Of a DNA stretch of 10,728 nt, positions 4,886 to 10,728 are shown piece after piece (position 1 is the stretch's first letter; every line of letters begins with the position of its first letter). The notes under the pieces are model-generated. The model made no database searches. It was not told the DNA's origin and saw only the letters and a list, made by a program, of their open reading frames with translations. The DNA comes from JAGXLP01 sp964649445. GTDB lineage: Bacteria > Bipolaricaulota > Bipolaricaulia > M55B111. The position numbers and the translations under genes are program-made. The stretch spans positions 1 to 10,728 of the forward strand of contig CAZYPS010000062.1 of the NCBI GenBank assembly GCA_964649445.1. The letters run 5' to 3'.

Positions 4886-5782
4886 TTACCCAACTCTTCC
4901 CGTTATGTATTTCTCCGTGAGTTCTTTCTCGGGGTTCTCAAAAATATCTTCCGTCTCACCCATCTCTACAAGCTCTCCCAGCCACAATAAAGCGGTTTTG
5001 TTGGATATTCGAGCCGCTTGCTGCATATTGTGAGTGACGATAAGTACAGTATAATCAGCGCTAAGTTCCTCTATTAAATCTTCAATCCTCCCCGCGGATA
5101 TGGGGTCGAGCGACGAGGTTGGTTCGTCCATCAGGATTATCTCGGGCTTTGTAGCCAGACATCTGGCAATACACAGCCTCTGTTGTTGGCCTCCGCTTAG
5201 ATCCATCGCCGACTGATGTAGTTTGTCTTCTACCTCTTCCAGCAGTGCTGCCTGTTCCAGACTATCTCTTACGACTTTATCCATCGGTCGATCATCGATA
5301 GGGCTTTTTTCCTCGGACTCAAAAAAACCGGCAAAGGAGCTAAAAACGCCATTTTCTTTCCTCATATGGTGCCTGTAGGCCCTGGGCCCAAAAGCAATAT
5401 TATCGTAAATGCTTTTGGGAAAGGGGTTCGGTTTCTGAAAAACCTGGCCGACCTTTTGTCTGAGCTCGCTTACCTGTAAATCTTTTGAATATATATCACT
5501 CCCATCTACCTTTATCCGCCCCTCCACTTTAGCCCCGTCGATCAGATCGTTCATTCTATTTATCGAACGAAGCAGGGTAGATTTTCCACATCCTGAGGGC
5601 CCAATCAAAGACGTTACTTTTTTTCTAAGAATATCCAGGGAGATGTCGTCGATTGCCTTCTGCTCTCCGTAGTAGACATTCAGATTACGAATCTCTACCG
5701 CGGTTTCACCGGGAAGATTTAATACCCCTTCTCTCTTTCCCCGCTCGTTCGACAATTCGTCTTCCTGCTGGTCCGAACCCAT
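4886..5782 (-). CDS. pstB: Phosphate ABC transporter ATP-binding protein PstB
   Basis: This is the ATPase of the high-affinity phosphate importer, acting on the cytoplasmic face of PstC and PstA. All ABC motifs are present: Walker A GPSGCGKST (61-69), Q-loop Gln116 in VFQKPNPFP, signature LSGGQQQR (195-202), Walker B IILMDE (215-220) and His251 in THNMQQAA. The segment KPNPFPKSIYDNIAFGPR is typical of PstB. At 298 residues it is longer than the usual 250-260. A charged N-terminal extension of about 25 residues precedes the first strand, and an insertion at about 137-165 (with HHMRKENG and FESEEKSP) lies between the Q-loop and the signature. The start has AAGAGGTG about ten bases upstream. A 68-base gap separates it from pstA. 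Confidence 0.96.
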   Translation of the reverse strand: MGSDQQEDELSNERGKREGVLNLPGETAVEIRNLNVYYGEQKAIDDISLDILRKKVTSLIGPSGCGKSTLLRSINRMNDLIDGAKVEGRIKVDGSDIYSKDLQVSELRQKVGQVFQKPNPFPKSIYDNIAFGPRAYRHHMRKENGVFSSFAGFFESEEKSPIDDRPMDKVVRDSLEQAALLEEVEDKLHQSAMDLSGGQQQRLCIARCLATKPEIILMDEPTSSLDPISAGRIEDLIEELSADYTVLIVTHNMQQAARISNKTALLWLGELVEMGETEDIFENPEKELTEKYITGRVG

Positions 5783-5850
5783 AAAGTTTCTACACCTCTT
5801 TAATTGTATATTAATGAGATAATCCTCAACACCTTGTCGTCAAAAAATAC

Positions 5851-7125
5851 TTACCACCCTCTCTTCCTTCTAAAATAAGTCCTCGTGACGATACCAAGCC
5901 CGTAAAACATCAAAACGATGACTATAAGTACCATCGCCGTCCCCCATGCCTCTTGAATACTCCCCCCTACACCAGCTTTGTAGATAGAGTACAGCCTGTA
6001 AGGCAAAGCGTCGATTTCTCTGAAGAGTGGTCCAAGGTGGAAATAAGGGAAGGAGGAGTTAAGAAAATTAGGAGCTGAGGTGTTCGATGCGACTGCAACT
6101 AACATTATCGGTGCAGTTTCTCCGGCAATTCTACCGATTCCCAGCAATATTCCAGTGATTATCGAGGGCACGGAAGAGGGCAAAACGACTTTCCTAATCG
6201 TCCACCACCTACTGGCACCAAGCGCCAGGCTACCGCTCCGGAATTCGTCCGGGACGGAGGACAATGCTTCAGTAGAAGTAGCAATAGTTAGCGGTAACAA
6301 CATCGCCGCCAGAATAATCTGGCCCGCCAGCAGTGTAGAATGACCTGTTATTCTGGGAACGAGAAATACGTAACCAAAAAGCCCAAAGACTATACTGGGT
6401 GTCGACCACAGGCAATCCGCCGTTACCCCGACGGCTTGCCTGATCCAGCCCCTTTTTGCGTATTCAATGAGAAATACAGCCGCCCCAACTCCCAGAGGGA
6501 CGGCAAGAACAGTAGCACCAATAATCAAAGAAAAAGTCCCCATAATAGCGGGAAAGATTCCTACCTTACCCCTCATGAGGTCAGTTCCCGACGAAATGAA
6601 ATACCAGTTTATAGCGGAGGATCCCTCAATTATCGTGTAAGTAATAAAGAAAATTAGTACACCTAAAGGGATTAAAACTGATAACCAGGTGAAGTACTTA
6701 ACCGCAAGTTCTCTATTCTGGGCGGGATTTTCATGATAGAACAGCAATCCCTTCCAGATACTCGAAAAAGCTACAATAAGGAATAAAGATAGATTTGCCA
6801 GCTTTGGAGTTATATCCCCTTCGAGGCTCGGTAAAGACATTCCTTGATCGGGAAATACCAAAAAGACAAACCCTCCAAGAAGGAGCAAAGAGACTGAAAT
6901 AATAAAATGGCTTATCGGTGGCTGGTATTCCTCGTCGAAACCAAAGACCAGGAACGACCCCGCGATCCCCGCCAACAAAATTCCACCGAAGGTTGACAGC
7001 ATACCTCTGGAAATAGCTCCCGGCTCCACTATTAACCATCCGCTAGCTAACAGAGAACCAAACGACAGGACAAACCAAAATCCGATCATGAACCATCTTA
7101 TCTTTTCCTTCCTCCCAGAAAGCAT
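5851..7125 (-). CDS. pstA: Phosphate ABC transporter permease PstA with extra N-terminal membrane region
   Basis: Residues about 140-424 are a normal PstA permease. A transmembrane helix (143-165) is followed by the conserved KVGIFPAIMGTFSLI region. The ABC-docking EAA loop EALSSVPDEFRSGSLALG lies at 286-303, then LPSSVPSIITGILLGIGR and GETAPIML. The protein is 424 residues long, against about 280-300 for typical PstA. The extra 130-140 residues hold four likely membrane helices (about 11-33, 42-62, 71-91, 109-129) and no motif I recognise. The ATG overlaps the pstC stop as TAATG, which points to translational coupling. A GGAGG lies 13 bases upstream inside the end of pstC. Confidence 0.95.
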   Translation of the reverse strand: MLSGRKEKIRWFMIGFWFVLSFGSLLASGWLIVEPGAISRGMLSTFGGILLAGIAGSFLVFGFDEEYQPPISHFIISVSLLLLGGFVFLVFPDQGMSLPSLEGDITPKLANLSLFLIVAFSSIWKGLLFYHENPAQNRELAVKYFTWLSVLIPLGVLIFFITYTIIEGSSAINWYFISSGTDLMRGKVGIFPAIMGTFSLIIGATVLAVPLGVGAAVFLIEYAKRGWIRQAVGVTADCLWSTPSIVFGLFGYVFLVPRITGHSTLLAGQIILAAMLLPLTIATSTEALSSVPDEFRSGSLALGASRWWTIRKVVLPSSVPSIITGILLGIGRIAGETAPIMLVAVASNTSAPNFLNSSFPYFHLGPLFREIDALPYRLYSIYKAGVGGSIQEAWGTAMVLIVIVLMFYGLGIVTRTYFRRKRGW

Positions 7126-8153
7126 TAGCCTTGCCTGAACCTCCTCTGGAGCCTGTTCTGGATAATCCTGGAAGTGACAGAGAGAACAAAAACAATAAAG
7201 AAGAGCAACAAACCGGCACCCATAAGTGCATCAACTGCTTGCCCTGAAGCTTCGCCAATTTGGGAAGCTATCAAGGAAGTCAGAGTCTCTCCGGGATCAA
7301 ATATATCAAAAAGCGGTTCCGGAAAAGCAGTCTTATGGCCAATCATCATAGTTACCGCCATGGTTTCTCCCAGTGCCCTCCCGATTCCTAGAATAAGTGC
7401 AGCCGTGATTCCGGAAGAAGCGGATGGAAGAGTCACTTCTTTAATAGCCTGCCATTTGGTGACCCCCAGGGCTAGCGCACCCTTTTCCAGGTGATCCGGT
7501 ACTGCGTCAATCGCGTCCTCTGCCACTGAAGCTATCGTAGGGAGGGCCATAAAACCAAGAATAATGGAAGGGGCGAAATACTGGCCCATATTAGAAATAT
7601 CGAAGTAATCCATTATTGCTCGATTCAACAGTACAAAACCTATAAATCCGTAAACTACGCTCGGGATTCCGGCCAGCAGTTCTATCGCGGGTTTTAACAC
7701 TCTCCTCAACCGTTCCGGAGCAAATTTGCCGATAAAAATCGCAGAACTAATCCCCAGCGGAGCTGCCAGGACAGTTGCTCCGAGCGTTACAATCATCGAT
7801 CCCCAGATCATGGGCCCGAGAGAATAAATCTCTCCGTAGACGTCCCACTCGTTGCCTATTATGAAAAAGATCGGGTCTTTCTGGAATGCGGGCAGGCCTC
7901 TTATAAATAAAAAGATGGCTATCAGTATTAATATCGTCCCCGCAGATGTCGATGCCGCGAAAAGCAGAGCTTTAGCCGTAGAGTCCTCGTAAAAAACCCA
8001 GCCTATGACTATACCCGCAATCACTACGAGAAAAAGGTAAATGTTAAAGCTCTGAAAGAGAACAAAAAGCGCAAACAGTATGGTAAAGCTGATTACTACT
8101 ACCAAAGCTAGTATATGCCTGGGACTGAACTTGTTGTTAAACCAGTTCATCAT
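7125..8153 (-). CDS. pstC: Phosphate ABC transporter permease PstC
   Basis: A 342-residue inner-membrane permease that forms the phosphate channel with PstA. The family signatures are clear: LGPMIWGSMIVTLGATVLA (112-130), GIPSVVYGFIGFVLL (162-176), the EAA loop EDAIDAVPDHLEKGALALG (212-230), and GIGRALGETMAVTMMIG. Before the core there are two N-terminal helices (about 13-34 and 38-55) in addition to the usual first one at 65-85. The start is ATG at 8153 or the adjacent ATG at 8150. Neither has a Shine-Dalgarno sequence; upstream is only GATAAAATAGCC. Translation may depend on the pstS transcript or its stem-loop. The stop overlaps the start of pstA by one base. Confidence 0.96.
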   Translation of the reverse strand: MMNWFNNKFSPRHILALVVVISFTILFALFVLFQSFNIYLFLVVIAGIVIGWVFYEDSTAKALLFAASTSAGTILILIAIFLFIRGLPAFQKDPIFFIIGNEWDVYGEIYSLGPMIWGSMIVTLGATVLAAPLGISSAIFIGKFAPERLRRVLKPAIELLAGIPSVVYGFIGFVLLNRAIMDYFDISNMGQYFAPSIILGFMALPTIASVAEDAIDAVPDHLEKGALALGVTKWQAIKEVTLPSASSGITAALILGIGRALGETMAVTMMIGHKTAFPEPLFDIFDPGETLTSLIASQIGEASGQAVDALMGAGLLLFFIVFVLSVTSRIIQNRLQRRFRQG

Positions 8154-8187
8154 GGCTATTTTATCACGTGTATAATTTAATAAAGAA

Positions 8188-8210
8188 CCCGGGGATCATT
8201 TTTCCCCGGG
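8188..8210 (-). terminator. Stem-loop between pstS and pstC
   Basis: In the transcript sense CCCGGGG (8204-8210) pairs perfectly with CCCCGGG (8188-8194) around a nine-base loop and is followed by TTCTTTATT. It lies 55 bases after the pstS stop. It is probably a partial terminator or 3' stabiliser giving more pstS than pstCAB message, a common arrangement for binding-protein operons. The U-rich tail is interrupted, so read-through is expected. Confidence 0.7.
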
Positions 8211-8265
8211 ATTGTTGTAATGCAAAATTTAGATCTTCAATTCTCGTATCATGGCAAAATTCAAG

Positions 8266-9258
8266 TTATTCAACATCCGGTAGCCTGGCTAATTGTTCTG
8301 CCTGATCGGATTCAGAAAGCTTAAAGTAATCGGTCCCTTGAGTAACGAAAACATCCTGACCGAAATCGGAAAGTATCAACCTGAGAAAAGCAGCCTCTTT
8401 TTTACTGGTTCCTTCCCAGGTATACATGTAAAGTGGTCGTCTCAGGGGCCAGTTTTGATCCTCTATACTGTAAGTATTTCCATCATCCCAAGTAACTTCA
8501 ATTGTGGGGTTGTCTTCACTTACGAATTCGACACCGGGGTAGCCAATGGCGTTGTCGGAGCTTATCAAAGTTTGTTTCACCATCTGGTTTTGTCCCTGAC
8601 GAATGTCTACTCCTTTAAGCCCGGACACCTCCGCCCCGCCAAATAGACTGACCCTGAACATTGTTTCTGTACCGGAACCAACTGCCCTACCAACTACCTG
8701 TATTTCTCTATCATAGCTACAGGCATTCACGTTTTTCCAGTTCGTTATCTCTCCCTTAAATATCCCGATAATTTCTTCCCTGGTGAGAACAGTACAACCA
8801 GCTTGGTAAACCTCTTTTGAGACCGAGAACGCCTGCCGATCGTATCCAACGATGTGGGGCGTATATCTGCTTAGCTCTTCCTCCGTTTGGCCCGGATATT
8901 CAAATCTTACAGCTGTAGAGGAATTGCCGATATCAACGTTACCGTTAGCAACTTTTCTCAAACCGTCCCCAGAGTGAGATAACCCCACCTGTATACTAAA
9001 TCTATCCAGGTCGTAAAGCCCCGCCCAGTAGTCGGCCAGGTTCTTTTCCGTATCTATTCCGTATTCTCCCGCTGGCCAATATTTACTTTCCGTTATCGGC
9101 GGATTGGACTTCCAGTAAGACGCGGCGAGGTTGGTGATTGGATAAAGGGTAGAGGAACCGTCAATTCTTAGAACGTTTTGAGCGAATAAGGCAGATGAGA
9201 AAAGTGCCAGAATTAACAAGAAGACTAACGAAAGTCCGGCCAGCTTTCTAGTGCTCAA
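8266..9258 (-). CDS. pstS: Phosphate-binding protein PstS (extracytoplasmic)
   Basis: This solute-binding protein captures phosphate outside the membrane and delivers it to PstCA. The 330 residues begin with a signal peptide (basic MSTRK, hydrophobic 9-26, likely cut after residue 23 or 26). The mature part starts LRIDGSSTLYPIT, a phosphate-contact strand. VANGNVDIGNSS and the classical LTREEIIGIFKGEITNWKNV (158-177) follow, then GRAVGSGTETMF with the binding R191 and S195-G196-T197. There is no lipobox cysteine, unlike most monoderm PstS proteins. The start is TTG, with GGAG nine bases upstream; no better start keeps the signal peptide intact. It is first in the operon and divergent from the heliorhodopsin gene. 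Confidence 0.94.
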   Translation of the reverse strand: MSTRKLAGLSLVFLLILALFSSALFAQNVLRIDGSSTLYPITNLAASYWKSNPPITESKYWPAGEYGIDTEKNLADYWAGLYDLDRFSIQVGLSHSGDGLRKVANGNVDIGNSSTAVRFEYPGQTEEELSRYTPHIVGYDRQAFSVSKEVYQAGCTVLTREEIIGIFKGEITNWKNVNACSYDREIQVVGRAVGSGTETMFRVSLFGGAEVSGLKGVDIRQGQNQMVKQTLISSDNAIGYPGVEFVSEDNPTIEVTWDDGNTYSIEDQNWPLRRPLYMYTWEGTSKKEAAFLRLILSDFGQDVFVTQGTDYFKLSESDQAEQLARLPDVE

Positions 9259-9260
9259 GA

Positions 9261-9303
9261 ATAATCACTCCGTGATTATATAGAAGTCGAATTAATTGGA
9301 CAA
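9261..9303 (-). promoter_or_regulatory. pstS promoter with overlapping perfect dyad
   Basis: A consensus -10 TATAAT (9275-9280) lies 17 bases from a -35-like TTGTCC (9298-9303). A perfect 8-bp inverted repeat, ATAATCAC-TCC-GTGATTAT (9261-9279), covers most of the -10 and places the pstS Shine-Dalgarno GGAG at its centre. It could be an operator or an RNA hairpin. The predicted start, near 9268, would leave the ribosome site almost at the 5' end of the RNA, so either the leader is very short or another promoter is used upstream. Confidence 0.5.
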
Positions 9304-9658
9304 GTTGTTCCCAGGATATGTTTTTTCAAAATTTATATGAAAAAAGTCGGTTAAAAACACTTCAAAGAAACCATTCTCAACTCCACCCCATATAAGCCCT
9401 TAAATATATAATATACAGCTAAATTATATATACCGAACCTATTATTTCAAGACCGAGAATTACTACACTATCATTTAAACTTTTTCTCAGCTTTGGTTGA
9501 AATAGTTAGTCCACCAACAGACGTGGGAGTTTCAGCTGTTATCTCGTTTTTGTCCTCTAAATGGCCCTAACCGATGACCTCTAAACCAAGTAGCAAGACA
9601 GGCACCAACGCTCGCGCCACAATTTAATTTACTGATAGCGGCCATTCAATTAATTTAT
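9304..9658. other. AT-rich divergent spacer, no supported gene
   Basis: Between pstS and the heliorhodopsin gene there are runs of TATATA-type sequence (about 9400-9435) and no clear Pho-box-like direct repeats. A minus-strand stretch at 9471-9623 reads through as protein-like pieces (VARALVPVLLLGLEVIG, a stop, then ITAETPTSVGGLTISTKAEK) but lacks a ribosome site. It may be a remnant. Confidence 0.35.
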
Positions 9659-9686
9659 TTGATATATGTTTTTAAATAAATATCAT
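9659..9686 (+). promoter_or_regulatory. Candidate heliorhodopsin promoter
   Basis: A -35 TTGATA (9659-9664) is 16 bases from a -10 TATCAT (9681-9686), with a start expected near 9693. A loose dyad, TGATAT (9660-9665) and ATATCA (9680-9685), spans both boxes. The region is AT-rich, so chance matches are possible. Confidence 0.45.
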
Positions 9687-9716
9687 TTTTTAATGGAAAT
9701 AATTTAGCAAAATTTG

Positions 9717-9757
9717 AAGGAGGTAAGTTGACAAAAAACTGGTTAACGTTAAGTTAA
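9717..9757 (+). promoter_or_regulatory. Possible leader peptide and palindrome ahead of heliorhodopsin
   Basis: A near-perfect Shine-Dalgarno AAGGAGGT (9717-9724) stands before TTG (9728-9730), opening a nine-codon frame, MTKNWLTLS, that ends at 9757. The frame contains the perfect palindrome TTAACGTTAA (9743-9752). The heliorhodopsin gene has its own GGGAGG 26 bases from the ATG of the main gene's neighbourhood start, at 9775-9780. The first TTGACA of the small frame also matches a -35 box but has no fitting -10. The role is uncertain. Confidence 0.3.
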
Positions 9758-9783
9758 AAAAATATTTAAAATAAGGGAGGAAA

Positions 9784-10584
9784 ATGAAAAACGCTGCAAC
9801 TAAAACAACAGCAGAAACGGATGAGTCGAAGTTTAGGAAATTGCGGGTCTATAATTTTAGCATGGGAGTATTACACCTGGCTCAGGGTATCTTAATGCTC
9901 ATTCTAAGCAGTGATTTTTCTTTGCCAATAAGCACTATTTACCTGCAATTTAACCCTGAAACGACTTCGTTGGCTCAAAACCTTCAAACTATCGGGAATA
10001 TCAAGCTCGGACCACTCGTAGCCGCCTTTCTGTTAATCTCTTCTCTTGCCCACTTTTTCGTCTCTACATTTGGATTTAGTATCTACAAAAATGACTTAAA
10101 GAAGGGCTTAAACAGGGCAAGATGGTACGAATACGGGTTGTCTGCTTCCGTAATGATCGTCGTTATTTCGATGCTGGTCGGTGTGTACGATCTAGCCAGC
10201 TTGATACTGATTTTCTTCCTCAACATGTCAATGATCCTATTTGGAATGACTCAGGAGTTATATACGTCTCCAGGAGAGAGTACTGATTGGCGTCCCTTTG
10301 TATGGGGTAGCATTATGGGTTTAATTCCGTGGATAGTGATTGCCCTATATCTTTTTGGAGCGGAATCTACTGCCGGTACGTCGATACCTAATTTCGTCTA
10401 TGGAATCTTTGGTTCAATCTTTATCTTCTTTAATATATTCGCAATCAATATGATCCTCCAGTACAAAAAAGTCGGGCCCTGGGAGAATTATCTCTTTGGC
10501 GAAAAGGTGTACATTTTCTTGAGTCTATTTGCAAAAAGCGCTCTTGCCTGGCAGGTATTCGCGGGCACTTTAAGGCCCGTTTAA
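9784..10584 (+). CDS. heR: Heliorhodopsin
   Basis: This 266-residue seven-helix retinal protein belongs to the heliorhodopsin family, which sits in the membrane inverted relative to type 1 rhodopsins. The seventh helix has the family hallmark SLFAKSALAWQVFAGTLRP, with Lys251 as the retinal Schiff-base residue. Helix 3 has RWYEYGLSASVMI with Glu116 as the likely counterion. LHLAQG (His31) and LAHFF (His90) match the two histidines of the characterised proteins. PWIVIALY, PNFVYGIF and FFNIFAINMILQYKKVGPW are also typical. Between helices 1 and 2 lies the expected polar loop (about 43-73). GGGAGG ends three bases before the ATG. The protein does not pump ions in known members; light sensing or partner regulation is proposed. 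The neighbours are divergent pstS and tRNA-Gly, so no partner is evident. Length is normal. Confidence 0.95.
   Translation: MKNAATKTTAETDESKFRKLRVYNFSMGVLHLAQGILMLILSSDFSLPISTIYLQFNPETTSLAQNLQTIGNIKLGPLVAAFLLISSLAHFFVSTFGFSIYKNDLKKGLNRARWYEYGLSASVMIVVISMLVGVYDLASLILIFFLNMSMILFGMTQELYTSPGESTDWRPFVWGSIMGLIPWIVIALYLFGAESTAGTSIPNFVYGIFGSIFIFFNIFAINMILQYKKVGPWENYLFGEKVYIFLSLFAKSALAWQVFAGTLRPV
10562..10579 (+). terminator. Weak candidate terminator overlapping the heliorhodopsin stop
   Basis: CGGGC (10562-10566) and GCCCG (10575-10579) can form a five-pair hairpin around an eight-base loop, followed only by TTTAAG. It overlaps the last codons, so it may be a coding coincidence. Confidence 0.25.
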
Positions 10585-10612
10585 GTCTTGGCGTAAAAGA
10601 TCTTAATCCTAT

Positions 10613-10641
10613 TTGTGAGAAGCCCCTTTCCCTGTTATAAT
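10613..10641 (+). promoter_or_regulatory. tRNA-Gly promoter
   Basis: A -35 TTGTGA (10613-10618) and a perfect -10 TATAAT (10636-10641) are 17 bases apart, placing the start a few bases before the mature tRNA at 10654. Confidence 0.75.
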
Positions 10642-10653
10642 TTGTCAATCTAG

Positions 10654-10728
10654 GCGGGCATAGCTCAGTGGTAGAGCGACAGCTTCCCATGCTGTAAGTC
10701 GCGGGTTCAAATCCCGTTGCCCGCTCCA
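10654..10728 (+). tRNA. tRNA-Gly (anticodon CCC)
   Basis: The 75 bases fold as a full cloverleaf. The acceptor stem is GCGGGCA (10654-10660) with TGCCCGC (10718-10724), and the D stem is GCTC with GAGC. The anticodon stem ACAGC/GCTGT surrounds the loop TTCCCAT, with CCC at 10686-10688. The T arm is GCGGG-TTCAAAT-CCCGT. The discriminator is T and CCA is encoded, ending exactly at the window edge. It reads GGG glycine codons. Other tRNAs may follow outside the window. Confidence 0.96.

Noticed and set aside
6340..6657. Plus-strand frames inside pstA and pstC
   Set aside because: They lie antisense to well-conserved permease sequence, with no own signals.
9319..9396. 25-codon plus-strand frame starting at ATG
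   Set aside because: It has a poor ribosome site and no protein-like pattern in an AT-rich spacer.
9471..9623. Minus-strand protein-like stretch in the pstS-heliorhodopsin spacer
   Set aside because: It is short, broken by a stop, without a ribosome site or recognisable family. It is noted in the spacer entry only.

Overview
The window looks bacterial. It has sigma70-type promoters (TTGACA with 17-bp spacers), strong GGAGG ribosome binding sites on several genes, cyclic di-GMP-I (GEMM-I) riboswitches, and a tRNA gene with an encoded CCA end. Base composition is moderate, with very AT-rich spacers. I cannot name the taxon. The signals are mixed: heliorhodopsin is reported mainly from monoderms and archaea, but PstS carries a signal peptide without a lipobox cysteine, which fits a diderm periplasm better.

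Left third (1-3386): a c-di-GMP-responsive accessory region, all real signals on the minus strand. It holds the first codons of a secreted or membrane protein (1-36) behind an unusual leader, and two paralogous small genes (521-838 and 2411-2716). Each paralog encodes a ribbon-helix-helix DNA-binding domain fused to an MshEN-type domain, a known c-di-GMP-binding fold. Each paralog has its own promoter and its own c-di-GMP-I riboswitch. The leader of the first gene contains one complete aptamer plus a tandem copy of only the 5' half, and a five-unit 9-nt repeat inside the expanded third helix of the aptamer. c-di-GMP could therefore act twice in this circuit, on the mRNA leaders and on the encoded regulators. 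Decayed gene fragments (about 1458-1950 and 3014-3312) and three related GC-rich hairpins (1955-2363) fill the spacers.

Middle (3387-4868): a plus-strand pair, a two-domain universal stress protein and a winged-helix regulator, converging on the pst operon.

Right (4886-9258): a minus-strand phosphate uptake operon pstS-pstC-pstA-pstB, with a stem-loop between pstS and pstC and a TAATG overlap between pstC and pstA. PstA has an extra four-helix N-terminal region. No phoU, phoB or phoR is visible in the window. Divergent from pstS across a 525-bp AT-rich spacer is a heliorhodopsin gene (9784-10584) with its retinal lysine, followed by tRNA-Gly(CCC), which ends at the last base of the window.

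The best candidate for an undescribed system is the RHH-MshEN regulator cassette controlled by c-di-GMP riboswitches, together with the tandem half-aptamer leader.
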